64,000 nt of DNA, taken from NCBI GenBank assembly GCA_947683625.1, contig CANTUR010000673.1, positions 434,001-498,000 of the forward strand, given 5' to 3'. Below are positions 39,401-51,120 of the stretch, piece after piece. Both the position numbers and the translations under genes were made by a program. Each line of letters opens with the position of its first letter. Within the stretch, counting starts at the first letter, position 1. Below the pieces are notes generated by a model. It was not told where the DNA came from, did no database searches, and worked only from the letters and a program-made list of their open reading frames with translations. Origin of the DNA: Mallotus nudiflorus (taxonomy: Eukaryota; Streptophyta; Magnoliopsida; Malpighiales; Euphorbiaceae).

Positions 39401-42249
39401 GTTTCGATTGAAGCTCTCAAACCTGTTTTGAAGTCAGTTTAGGAATCAGTTTCTGAACCGGTTGGTGTTCTGACATCCTAAATCGAGGTGGCTCTAAACT
39501 CAAGGTTACCTACCTCTCTAGTTATATAGAGATGAGAGGGATCTTAAGTTAAGCTAGAAATATTGCTAGAAAGCTAGCCCTAGGTAAGGGGTGACAATGA
39601 AAAGGCATTTTTTAAGCAAGTAGGAACAAGTTAAAAAGAAAGGTATTTGAACTAGGGCAGGCTTTGAGGAACCTTAATTATTTACTCAGATTGATAGGCA
39701 ATCCATGTGAAGAACTAGGAGATGGACCAATGGCCTATGAGTACGTAGGATGAAAAAAAGTATTTTTTTAGTATGAAATGCATTATGTAGCAAAATTAGG
39801 TGTGGTGCTTTCGCTCCATTCAAAAGGAATGGTCTTAGGGTCGTGGTCATCCCCAAGCAATGCCCTCTTTATCTTGCCTCACATGTGCTACTTTTCCTTT
39901 TTTTCAGCTCAACTGGATGCTTTCATCATTAGTAGATGTTATATCAAAATACTCAAACAATCAAGTCAGGTTTTTTTTCATCTTGTTAGGATGGACCTGG
40001 ATTGGATGCCCACCTTTGACTTCAATATTGAGATATGTTGCTTTGTAGAGCTCCTTTGTGTATGAAAAAAGGTGGGCTACCTTAAGTTAAGGCACCTTTG
40101 AGCTCAAAAAGGAAAGGGTGGATGCTTGCACGCCCTGCCTTCCCGATTTCCTTAAAGTCAATCTCTCACTTTTGTTGTAGTCATTCTATATCCTCACATT
40201 TTGGCTCAAAGAGCTTATACATTGATAATTGAATAAGAACCACTTTAAGTTCCTTCTTAGTCAAATATGATGTCATTGATAACTCATTATGCTTGTCGTA
40301 TAGCTTGCCTTACCTTGTCGGGACTTGTTATCAGTCTTTCTTAAAAAAGATAAAGACCATAACTGTAGGACCCAAACCATCAACTAGAAGCTTCCCCTCA
40401 CCTCAAAAGCCAGAAACCTCTAAAGAGGAGCTATTATCACTCTTAATTAGAGGAGTAGAGTTAAAACTCGAAAGCCAACCCAGCTCAAAGTAGAGTGAAC
40501 TATCTAAAAAGCCCAGGACAGGAGCGTAGCAACTAAACCGTAGAGAGAGGAGCGAAAGAGACTCGATTGGCTGGTTTGCTTACCTGGGGTGAGCTCATCC
40601 TACTACTCTTACATAAGTTGAATAAGCATAATAGCCTACCTTCAATCAGCAATAGTCAAGCCTACGAGCTAGTTTTATTAGGGGTTGGTTTATACGCACA
40701 CGAACCACTATAGAAAGTAGTAAAAACTAGAACAACAGGAAGAGCATATATACCTTTACTTACTCATCCTCTATTTCTGAACTAACTTTGCTCGAATCTA
40801 GTCACTGTCCCTCTTTAAGAGCCTCATCTTATATTATAAATAAGAAAGCTGACAAACAAGCCAAGCCCGATTACTCTCTTTATCACTTCAAAAGTAAGAG
40901 CCACAACAACTTGAACCTTATCTTCTTATGTTTCATCGGATGAGGCACAACAGAATCTCCTATGGCAACCATCTCTCTTCAATCAGCTACGCCCCTTTAA
41001 GCTAGTAGGCCAAACTCATTGTAGTTTCTATCCCACCTCTGTCCTGTTACCTACGTACCCTATCATTCCTCTCCCGTTGGTATCGTACCTTCATTATGTC
41101 TACTAGGTCTCATGTAAGCCCTTTGTTCTAGTGATTAACTACTTGTTTGACTTAAGCCTTTATCACTCCCCCTACAATTGTCCCTCTAAACACCATGTGT
41201 TAAGCATACGACGACAGAGATGAGGAACTATCTTTTGAGGATAGAAAACTACTTTTCAATGAACTCATCTAAAGGCTCTCAAATGATGGAGCTATCCTTA
41301 GGAGACAAACAAAAGAAGAGGTAGGCTTAGTAAGCTTTCTCACCTGGATCAATAAAAAAAAGCAACTGAAACTCGATTGATGAAAGTTGTAATGGAAGTT
41401 CCCTCTTCTCTTAGTCCAGTCCATCCAATCGAAGTACCAGTCCCAAGGTTTAAAGTATTAGTGCTTTGAGTGTCATCTTATCTACCCTTCTCTAATCTTC
41501 CATCTCTTTGAGCTGTACCAAAAAAAGAAGTTTTAAGGATGTTATTCTAATTACTAGTTCTTATGATATTACTTATTACTTAATGAGTTACTATTGAGAT
41601 AGATCATCTAGAGTCAATAATATAATCTTTATTACCTTTTGTATTTGTAGTTAAGATAGTAGAATCATTCAAGAGCCAGGGATAGTAGGACTAAAGCAAG
41701 AAAGGTATAAAAAGCAAGGTCAAGAAAAAGCGGGTGTGCGAGCACCAGTTATTTAGTAAAGTACAGGGGAAAGGAAGAGTCATAAGCACTCAGGATACTT
41801 CCTGTAATGGTTATTAGGACCGAAGGAATGGCACTAAGAAGTACTACGACACCAGGAAGGAACTCCCAAAGACTATATAGAAACTGTCTGCCATTGAATC
41901 GAAAGAAGCTCGTGTGGTGCATTCCCCATAGGGGGCCTGGGGAAGGTTCACTCATCATCTATTGACCTGTTCGTCTACTATGTTATTTCTGCTTGATCGC
42001 AGCTCACTCTTCTTTTCGCCCTTCCTTTAAAGGGGCTTTATATTATCTTCCATATAGAATGGACTCCTCTATCGATGCCTTTGCCCTTATTAGACAAGCT
42101 AACTGTATTATATTAGTTAGATGCCCCACATTAGCCCCTTGACACCTGACCTTTTATTATAATTAAGATGAAAGTCCTATAATTCATTGATATGCTCCAC
42201 TTAAGACCTTCTTACTATTATCTTTATAGTCAAGCAAGTCATAGCAAAT
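36493..42249. other. AT-rich decayed DNA, no gene recognised
   Basis: About 5.8 kb of unassigned DNA up to the 5' LTR of the large retrotransposon. The longest frame, 95 codons at 39778-40065, has no recognised motif. The texture resembles mitochondrial spacer DNA. The segment around 40505-40560 (AGCCCAGGACAGGAGCGTAG) is less AT-rich than its surroundings but I could not identify it. Confidence 0.3.
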
Positions 42250-44257
42250 CGTAAGCACCCAATTTTGGGATGCTATTGTGCATAATTATGACATAAGCCC
42301 CTATGATGAAATTTATTCAAAAAATTGAACTTGGTTGTCGATTTTCTATACTTTAGGGACTAAATTGCAACATTTTTTAGGATTTGATTACAAATAAGTC
42401 AATTTTTCAGGGGTCTTTTGATAATTAAAAGTTAAAAAAGGGGTCGGCATTGCACAATGCTGACACATAAAAGTACCATTTTTTCAACTTTTCATGTTTT
42501 TTCTTATTTTTTGTCAATTTTTTCAGTGTTTTGATTGGTTAAAAATTGAATTTTATTATTATTTTTATCTGAAAATGATTTTGATGCATTCAAAACAAGT
42601 AACTTTAAAAAATCAAATCCTTATCAGTCTATTTTGATAAGGAGATGTGTCTGTTCCTCTAAAGGAGGAAGCCAGTACACACAGACTCTGCATTGAAAAG
42701 TAAAGTCTATATGCATGTGAGAGGAGGGTTTTTTTGGGAGACTCACAGAGAGACAGAGAGAAACTCATAAAAACCTGACTGCACAAAAAAAACCCTAAAA
42801 TAAAAAAGCTACTGAGAATGCCCTTTCCAGTCCAGAATCAACAATAATTCAATTTCAATAGTGATAATCCAATATGAGGGGATAAAAAGGGCATTTGCAG
42901 AACATCTAAAATTATCAGTGTTCTTTTCTATTTCATTCTTTTATATTATTTTCATTTTTATGATTTTTATTTTGTTATTGTTTGATTATTCAATGTCACT
43001 ACTAATATGATTATTTTTGTGTTTTTGTTTTGATGTGGAAATGTGGATTGAGGAGGATACTGCCTATGTTTAGACGAAGATAAGATCCATGGAATGCTAC
43101 GGAATAACCTGTACTATTTTCCAATAGATATTAGGGTTTTAATTTTCATTTTGCATTTATGTGTTTTGTGTAGTTATTTTAATTCATAGGTGTATAATTG
43201 CTTAAATTTAATTTTTGTACGTAGTTTGTAATAGCCCTAGTAGTGGGAATAGTGAAAGATTTAATTTTCTGCACTTTAAAATTAATTAGTAAAACTAGGT
43301 TCACTGGGTAATCTTTTATAAAATTAATGGTGGCTTTAGTTAATTATGGTTTGTTTGTAATTAATTTAAGGTTTCTAGAAAATCACTATAATGTTTGTTT
43401 GATCCATTTTTTGTGTTTTATTTATTTTGGGCTTATTTTTTATGTTTTTTTTATCCTTTTGGGCCCCAAGCCCATGTCTAGGCTAACCCACTTAATAAAT
43501 AAGCTTAAAAATGATTTAGGGTTTTAAATAATTAAAATTAATTTAGGCCCATTAGGTTAATTAGATTTTAGGCCCACTTAGTTAATTAAAAACTTGTTTA
43601 GACTTAGCTCAGCCCACTAAAATTCATTTCTTTTAAAATAAATAGATCTAGGCTCACATTTCACTTAAAATAAAACCAAATTAGACTTAGGCCTATTAAT
43701 TTAACTTTCCTTTAAAATTGAATAGATTTAAGCCCATTTCCTAAACAGACTAAAATAAATAGATCTATGCTCACTAATTAATAAAAATGTAGGCCCACCT
43801 TTAGTCTCTCTCTCCCTTGTAAATAAAATGTAAATCTAGCTAACATTTTAATAAAATTAACATAGTTTAGACTTAGGGGCAACGCAATCTTGAGTGCATT
43901 TTTTATGTGTAATTTTATTGACTAGATGCCTAGGGTTAGATGGATGTCAAATAGGGTTTAATAAAATTACACGTAATTAGAGGATGAAATAATCATTTAT
44001 AAAATTATTCTAAATGAACACGAGACTAAGAGAAGTTAGTATTATGTATCCAAAATCTCCTGGTTGTGGTGTTAGCTTTCTTTTAGGGAATCGAGTGCGA
44101 CCTTTTATATTTGTCCTAGTTATTACCCTGGGTGGTGACTCCTCATCTCCATGCCATACCTTTGTGATAGTGGTTAGTGTGTTCTTTAAAGGCCCTGAGC
44201 CTAAATAGTGTCATGGTTGCTAAAATCTTGGATGCACGCTAAACCACGCCATCTATA
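42250..44257 (+). repeat. 5' LTR of the 15.2-kb retrotransposon
   Basis: It starts CGTAAGCACCCAATTTTGGG, where the 3' LTR has TGTAAGCACCC, so the first T has changed to C. It ends TCTATA just before the primer-binding site. It holds a near-perfect inverted repeat (GTCGGCATTG / CAATGCTGAC, 42443-42464) also present in the 3' LTR. The 3' half contains many repeats of the phrase TTAGGCCCA. Confidence 0.92.
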
Positions 44258-44280
44258 GTGGTCACTCCATTGGGGATAAG
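44258..44280 (+). promoter_or_regulatory. Primer-binding-site-like sequence
   Basis: GTGGTCACTCCATTGGGGAT directly follows the 5' LTR and is absent after the 3' LTR, as a primer-binding site should be. It resembles the Tat/Ogre type (TGGCGACTCCGCTGGGGA), reported to pair with tRNA-Arg. The three differences are C/G to T/A changes or neighbours. Confidence 0.75.
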
Positions 44281-44989
44281 AGATACTTATTCTACTTGTG
44301 TTCTTTAGAATTATTTTATCGATTATTATTTCATTCTTGCATTCATTCTGCATATCCTTACTAAATCGATGGTGTTGGTTTATGATTCCATGATTCCACT
44401 AGCTTCATGGAGTTGTAGATTGGCTAACCATCACTCTTAGCCTTAACTCGGTTCAAGAGAGATTACCGGGCTCATCTGACCAGAGTCTGTAACCCAAGTC
44501 CTAAAGGGGGGTAATCTTCTCTCGAGTTAGTAAAGGATGTTAGGCCCCTCTACCTTGGCCTATAACTTAAAGTCCATAATGGAGAGCATCTTGCTAAGGG
44601 AACCTTAACTTTTCACCAGACCCTAACCACATATAATGGCCTAGTTACTTCCCTTAGGATCTTTACCCAAAATGCTTGTTTATTTGAATTTCCATGAGGT
44701 GTTTTTATTTATAAAAGCCCAGGCCTATACCTTTAAAGCTCATTTAGGCTAATAAAGATTAGGATAGACCTTTATATTTAGAAATGTTGTTTTTGTGCTT
44801 TTTATTTTAAAGAGAGATTTGGCATGCACGTCGGCTCTTAATATTCCCTGTTGATATGAAGGCCAAGACCAAAAATCCTAGGAAAAGAGACTTGCCATTG
44901 AATACGTGTGTAGGAGAAATAAGGTTAGAAGCTTTACCTGTATAATGGCTTGTTAATTGCTTCTTGATACTTGCTACTTGCTACTTGCT
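44281..44989 (+). other. Leader between primer site and gag
   Basis: About 700 bases of 5' untranslated leader without a long frame. A short direct repeat (TACTTGCTACTTGCTACTTG) lies near 44969. Nothing else is recognised. Confidence 0.5.
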
Positions 44990-46560
44990 AAGTGCTTGCT
45001 TTCTACTTATTGTATAAACACATGCATCATGCATACATGCATACATATAGTCCATGCATCAAACTAACACCTTGTTTTGCAAACATCATAGATTCATTTG
45101 GGTCTTCTCATGTTTGGGGGCGAAGAGGTGGCAGATTGACTAAAACAAATCTAAGCCCAAAGTCAATAGCTCAAGAGATCCTTCAAGAACTAAAGAAGAG
45201 TCCAATCAATCTACTATTCCTAGAAACTGAACCAACTTAGACTAAACAGATTGAAAAGGAACAATAACTAGATATGTGGACCTTCAAGGACATTAAGGGA
45301 GCTTTTATGGATGACATGAGAGCTACGATGCAAGATGAACTGAGACAAGCTTTGGCCAGACTAGCGCAACCTATTGTTGGACAACCATTTGCTGCTCTTG
45401 TTGAACAACCAACTGCTACTACTATTGAATAGCCACCTGCTGTAAGAGCTCCACCTATTGTTGTAGCTCCTCCACCTACTACTAATAATGTTGGGGGGCA
45501 ACCTACTGCTAGAAATGTGCTTGCTACTGATGTGAGACTGGAAGACATTGAAAACTACATGGTAAAAAAGGCGAAGAGAGAGTCACTTGAATTGGTCCAT
45601 GATCATGAGTCCAAGATGGAAGATGTCCAAGATGGAAGAGCTGATTAGAGGACAAGGAATGGGATACTCTTTTCACTTTGATGACATGCTACAAATGGAG
45701 GGAGATAAGTTGCCTGAAAATTTCAAAATGCCTCAATTGCAGAAATTTAATGGGAGAGGAGATCCAAGGATTCATTTGAGTTAAAACACCATAACCATGA
45801 GCAATATTAAAGTACCATTGTCATTAGTTGCTAGGTTATTTGTACTGTCACTAGAAAGAATGGCTATAAACTAGTACTATAGGTTAGAAAAGTCTGTTAG
45901 GGCTGACTGGAGGGAACTATGTACTGCATTCTTAAAATAATATGATTATACCACTTGATTGGAAGTGTCTATTAGGGATTTGGAGTTGACTAAGCAAAAA
46001 CCCAATGAATCCTTTTTTGATTTCCTCACTATATTCATGAATAAAGTAGGACTGATGAAAAATAAACTGGCTGAAAAGGATCAAGTTAGGATGATTGTTC
46101 ATAATGTATCACCTAATTTGGTCAAAAGACTACAAATGATGAACCTAAAGACCTTCATAGATCTATATGATGATGGTCTACAAGCTGAAGAGATAGAGAA
46201 TGAGAAAAAGAAGAGTTTTAGAGGCATAGTAACCCGAAATTACTCAACTGGGGCACACAACAGGGGAGCACTAGCCGGATTATGGAGGTGCATGCAGTTC
46301 AACAACCTAGAAGGTTCTCTAACTTCAACCAACCACTCTCCAAAGACCTAGAGAGGCCAATCTAAAAAGGCCTACTCCAACCCTTAACCTTTTCTAAGCC
46401 ACCAAATCCAAATGTCCCTGGTTTTGACCTTAACAGTTACTGTAAATTCCACCAAGCTGTTGGCCATCCCATAGATAATTGTATCAGCCCAAAACATGAG
46501 ATCCAAAACTTGATAGACTCTGGAAAAATCACTGACCCTGAAAAATCCAACTTTAATCTA
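44990..46560 (+). pseudogene. Retrotransposon gag (capsid), broken
   Basis: A run of collinear plus-strand pieces makes up a Tat/Ogre-style gag. The N-terminal part includes WTFKDIKGAFMDDMRATMQD and a stretch rich in P, T, V and A. The capsid domain starts at KMPQLQKFNGRGDPRIHL (45729-45784), continues through a degraded W-Y-region, and is open at 45959-46351 (DLELTKQKPNESFFDFLTIF, RMIVHNVSPNLVKRLQMMNL, DLYDDGLQAEEIE). Near 46440 YCKFHQAVGHPIDNC is the C-x2-H-x4-H-x4-C-type knuckle of this lineage, followed by KHEIQNLIDSGKI. In-frame TAG/TAA stops sit where Q or W codons are expected, with few indels, so decay is mostly by C-to-T or G-to-A change. Confidence 0.88.
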
Positions 46561-47340
46561 AACACCAAAAACAACCCTTTCCCGGACTGCTAAAATGTTC
46601 CACCACCAATCACTATGATGATTAATTCAAAGGTTAACAAAGAAGAAGTGCTAAGCTCCTTACAGGGCCTCAACCCTATACCCAATGTAGAACCTTTTGA
46701 ATAGCCATAGAGAGGAGTGGAAGATTTATTGGGCTAACCTTCATGCAATTTTGATGAAAAAGTATTCTACTCGAAACCACCCTTAGCTTATATCCCTATT
46801 AAATCAAATATGCCTACAGGGTGGGGTGATGAATTTGAGAATGACCCTTTAGCTCCTGAACAGTCTCAAGAAGGAGTTAAAGATTTGTTGAATCAACACT
46901 TAGGCAAGCTCAATATGGGAGATCTGAAAGGGAAGGAAACATGCACAATGGAAGTGTGGAAAGATGGGAAAAGAGACCGAATCATTGGAGTTAGTGACAT
47001 CTGGTATGACTCTGAGGAAGAAAGCCCAAATGGTTTTGATGTCTAGAGTGATGATACTAAAGTGAATCATATCACTAGTAGTAGGAAGAATTATAAAATA
47101 GCAGAAAAGAAAACAGATACAGTAATAGAAAGAGAAGAAATAGAAGACACGGAGATTGAAGAAGAACATAAAAAGGATCTAATTTTGGAACAACTAAAGA
47201 AGGCTAAGGCGAATGTTAGCATTTGGGAATTACTTATGTATTCAAGTAGCCATAGAAGGGCTCTTGTCAAAGCTCTATTGAACATGAATATTGAAACAGC
47301 CGCTACTCTATAGGCTATGGTAGCAATGGTTACATAAAAG
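46561..47340 (+). pseudogene. Gag-protease linker, broken
   Basis: This spans the region between the gag knuckle and the protease. Open pieces are 46810-47046 and 47062-47313, rich in E, K and D, with DIWYDSEEESPNGFDV before a TAG stop. LLMYSSSHRRALVKALLNMN (about 47230-47290) matches the conserved segment that precedes the protease in this lineage (ELL-SS-HR-AL-KAL). Confidence 0.7.
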
Positions 47341-47811
47341 AAACACGGGTTGATAATGTTCTCAGATGATGACTTGCCTTTAGAAGGAAGAAACCATAAT
47401 AAAACATTGTTTATCCCAGCCAAGGTGAGGGGAAAGAGAACCAATTTTGCTATGGTCGATGATGGTTCTGCTATTAATGTATGTCCTTTGAAAATCCTGC
47501 CTAACTTAGTTTTGAAAGCTAAAGACTTAACATATTCAAACCTTATAATTAGAGCTTATAATGATAGCACTAGGAATGTGGAGGGGACATTCCAAGCTAT
47601 AGTTAAAATAGGACCTATGGAATTAACCATTGAGTTCACCATGCTAGACATTCCAGTCACTTATGCCTTATTGCTAGGATGGCCATGTTTCCATGCCTTA
47701 GGAGGGGTACCCTCAACTATGCATCAAAAGACAAAATTCCCTTATGAAGGAGAAGTTGTGACCATTGAAGTTGGGACCAATGCTAATGTGGCATTCATAT
47801 TGGATAAATAA
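47341..47811 (+). pseudogene. Retrotransposon aspartic protease
   Basis: An open stretch of 153 codons from 47350 carries a whole retropepsin-like domain that would process the Gag-Pol polyprotein. LFIPAKVRGKRTNFAMVDDG begins the fold, and the active-site segment is MVDDGSAINVCPL, with D-G-S in the place of D-[ST]-G. Tat elements often have VDNGSA or VDGGSA here. Then follow LIIRAYNDSTRNVEGTF, the GPMELTIEFTMLDIP strand, YALLLGWPCFHALGGVPSTM (second LLGRPW-like motif, R changed to W) and HQKTKFPYEGEVVTI. The stretch itself is open, unlike the rest of the element's coding region, but upstream stops would prevent its use. Confidence 0.9.
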
Positions 47812-48420
47812 AAATGAGTGTGTGCACCCCTTAGTTTCCAAATTGCTAGGATATTTAATGGGACTGAAATGGATCCGAGAGTAGCAAAAATAATGGAGAG
47901 CATGAATTACCAGCTTGGATAAGGACTGGAGAATAATGAACAAGGAAGTCCAGAATTCCCAGGATTCAAAAATCAAGATGACACAATAGGATTAGGTTTT
48001 ACAGGGGAAGCAGAGCCAAAATGTAGAAGGGCAAGGAAGAGATTCAATGCAGAGGAAGCTTTATGCAAAAGTTTATCCTTTAAGTCATAACTTCATCAAG
48101 CCAGGGGAAGGCAAATACTATCTGGCAGCCAAGGAATCAGTTAGTGTTGTTGGAGCAGATGTCCCTAGGTTTGAGATCTTCAAAGAGCATATTGTGAAGA
48201 ATCTAGTGAAGGACAACAAAGAAGAAGTAATGAAGCTGGCAGTTGAGAGGATGGGCAATGCTGCTATTGAAGAGTTGTTATATTTGCCACCTGAAGAGGA
48301 GCTACCCCAAGATTTAGCTACTGTCATTAGTGATATTTTTGTTAATGTCTTTTATGATGAAACTGATATAATAATGTCCGGTCTATTTGAGGACAAAAAT
48401 TCTATTTTGTTTTAGTGATC
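47812..48420 (+). pseudogene. Start of the pol region after protease, then coding ends
   Basis: After a TAA at 47810 the plus strand continues with pieces such as EMDPRVAKIMESMNY, then an open frame of 122 codons at 48047-48415 (KPGEGKYYLAAKESVSVVGA, EELLYLPPEEELPQDLATVI). Acidic, low-complexity spacers of this kind lie between protease and reverse transcriptase in Tat/Ogre polyproteins. Beyond 48420 a short DQYV-ending piece may continue it to about 48500, then coding character stops. No reverse-transcriptase motif follows. Confidence 0.6.
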
Positions 48421-49399
48421 GATGATAAAAATTCTAATCATGCTTTCTTATGTAATCTTGATAGTTCTATGCATTATAATTTAGATCAGTATGTTTGACA
48501 TAAATTCAATTCAATTAGATTCATTCAGCATGGGCACAAATGCAAATTCAAAGAACATACATACATAACATGATGTACTTTTTATAGATAGGAAATGTGA
48601 GAAAAAAAGTAAAATCAAAAAATCAAAAAATAAAAAAGAGGGAAAAAAGAGAAAAAAGAACAGCAAGGTAAAAATTAGAGAGGACAATTCATAACGACTG
48701 ATAACAGGAGTTATATCATGTGATGTAATGAATGTTCTCATTTTTGCCCTAATGAATGAGTGAAATTGAATTTTAAATTTTTGTTCATACATCGCATATT
48801 GGTCTTTATCATACTACATAAGTATCTGGATGGAAAAATAATACATGATGAAAGCTAAATTAGAGCTATGAGATCACTATTTTAGTTACGTTTTCTTTTG
48901 CCACCTCTTTTGTAATTTTCCTTGTAAACCTAGCATCCCTTTATACCTTGAGAATTCAGGTGGCTCAGTAACTTGCTTTTCAAACCATAAATTATAACTG
49001 TCATCAATTATTATTATCATCAAGCCTCATATTCTACTCAAGAATTCTTCAAAGTGCAAGTCTAGTTGATTCATCATCTAGAACTCACTTCAATTAGTTT
49101 GCCCACTCCTATGCATCTTTAATACATGAGATTGCAGCTAACAGGGTTAGTAAGACAAAAGGCCAACAACAATAATGACCAAATTGAGTCTCTTATGCAC
49201 ATGAAGAAAGTGATTGCTAGGATGAATTCAAAATGAAGCTAGGGGCATAATGTAACTCCAGGACTAGTTAGGGACAAAATGGAAAATACAATAGTAGAAC
49301 TTCAAAGTTAGTGAAAATGATCTTAGGGCAGAAAGGGGTATACTACAAGCATACATATATAATAGTTATCATACAGCAGAAGTAGTAACCAAAAGAAAA
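48421..49399. other. Non-coding interior where pol would be expected
   Basis: No RT, RNase H or integrase motif could be read on either strand. An A-rich, low-complexity run lies at 48600-48665. This marks the point where the element departs from an autonomous Tat-type layout. Confidence 0.6.
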
Positions 49400-50794
49400 G
49401 TTCAAAAGTGCATCGGTCAATCATGAGCTCTAGTGTAAAGCCATAGACCCCACTTGTTGGCCTGGTTATTTGTCCGATAGACTATATTAAAAGCTCAAAC
49501 ATCAGAAGTACCAACAATGAAGCGTCAAGTGCTTGAACCTATAAGCTATTGATAAGGCACCTCATTCTCACACTCCAAGCTGCGAACATAGCTTTGCTCC
49601 AAATAGAAGACCTATTAGGATCATGAATATTATGCATAACATGCATACACTTGCATACATTTATTGTGAAATACTTTCTTTGCATAATAAAGTCTTTGAG
49701 CCTAGTTAAGATTGTCCAAACATTTTGCTACTAACATTCAAGATTAGTGTTGTAAAAGTGCAAGAAAGTAGTTAGAGTATTCACAGGTAAAGCATATGAA
49801 GGAATGACATTACCAACAAGCATCATCCTAGTGACCTCAAGAGGTTGGATAAGACTTTCAAGCTCCTCAAACTTAGTATCCATCTCCATAGTCTCATCAG
49901 GATCATCATTTGGAATATCTCTCCATAATAGTTAGACCATTGTAGGGTGTTGAATATGATAATAAGAAGGTCCAATATGTCAAAGATACATATGCTCGGC
50001 TCTAAAAAGGGAAGAATGCACTCAAAACTTGAGACGAATACACTCTGAAAGCTTCTTTGATGGTGAAATAGAAAACCTCTAACTCCCAAATCTTTTCTTT
50101 TATAGGAAACATTAGGAAGAGGAATGAGGCCCTTTACCAAAGCATAAATAGAATAGCATAAAGATAAATTCAGCCTAAAGCCATAACCTTAATGGCAGAA
50201 TATCATGACCCTATGATCCAAGACATCATCACCACAATAAAAAAGGAAAGAATGCAAAAGAATAACGTTGCACTTTGATAAATTTTCTTCACTTACAAAT
50301 AAATGATACTAACTTATGATATTTTGTGCAGGGAAAACAAAAGAGAATGAAGAAGAGGAAAGGAATCGATACATCAATAAGAATGACTAGGATAGCAAAT
50401 GTCAATCACTCGTCAAAATCTCACTCTGTGTGACAAACAGCCTAAAAAATGGCAAAGCAAAGTAGTATAACTCTATCTATTTTGATTCTGTAATAAAATA
50501 CAAAGAAAATTTATAAAATTAAGAGTAAACTCATCCACTTCGTGATATCATATGAGAAAACTTATCTCATGACCTTCGATTTTAGTGGCTTTCTTTTATT
50601 AGCCTTGTAGAATTTAGATGTCTTATTGACAGTTCTATGCTGAGAGTTTTTAAAACTCTAATCAATCGAATGCTTACTTTACACCCAATCATGGGGAAGA
50701 ATATGCAAAGACAAAATCTATGGACTTGCAGTATAAATTGGTTAAATTTCAAATTGTCATTTCAGTCTTTTGAATAATAAATGTGCATATAATC

Positions 50795-51120
50795 TACTCC
50801 AATGCTCAAAAATGAGTACGAGTAAAAATTCTTCAACGATATCCATACTGAGGAATAAGAGAAAGGCAGGGGAACACTAATAGGAGAATCAGAATAAGAG
50901 CAAGCATAATGTACTCCAATGCTAAAAAATGAGCAAGAGTATCAACATGAACCTCTAGTGGTATCCACGCTGAGTAATACAAGAAAGGCAGGGGAATACT
51001 AAAAGAGAATCGACGTTCAAAAAAACTTGCTCTATTTACTCTAATGCTCAGTAAGAGTATGAGTATCCAAAGGACCTTTCCAATGGTATCCAAATTGAGT
51101 ATTATGAAAAAGACGGGGGA
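50795..51120. repeat. Tandem repeat, about 117-125-bp unit, three copies
   Basis: The phrase TACTCCAATGCTCAAAAATG recurs at 50795, 50912 and 51037, each followed by ATCCA-ACTGAGTAAT and GGCAGGGGAATACT-like sequence. The copies are diverged and differ by small indels. The array lies between proposed exons of the antisense gene, so it is probably intronic for that gene. Confidence 0.85.

Noticed and set aside
41749..41958. Minus-strand frame of 69 codons with hydrophobic stretches
   Set aside because: No family resemblance could be established. Hydrophobic frames arise easily in this AT-rich DNA.
49823..50140. Minus-strand frame of 105 codons as a separate gene
   Set aside because: Another frame of the same strand (DIPNDDPDETMEMDTKFEEL) has better coding character and fits the exon series of the antisense PMD gene.
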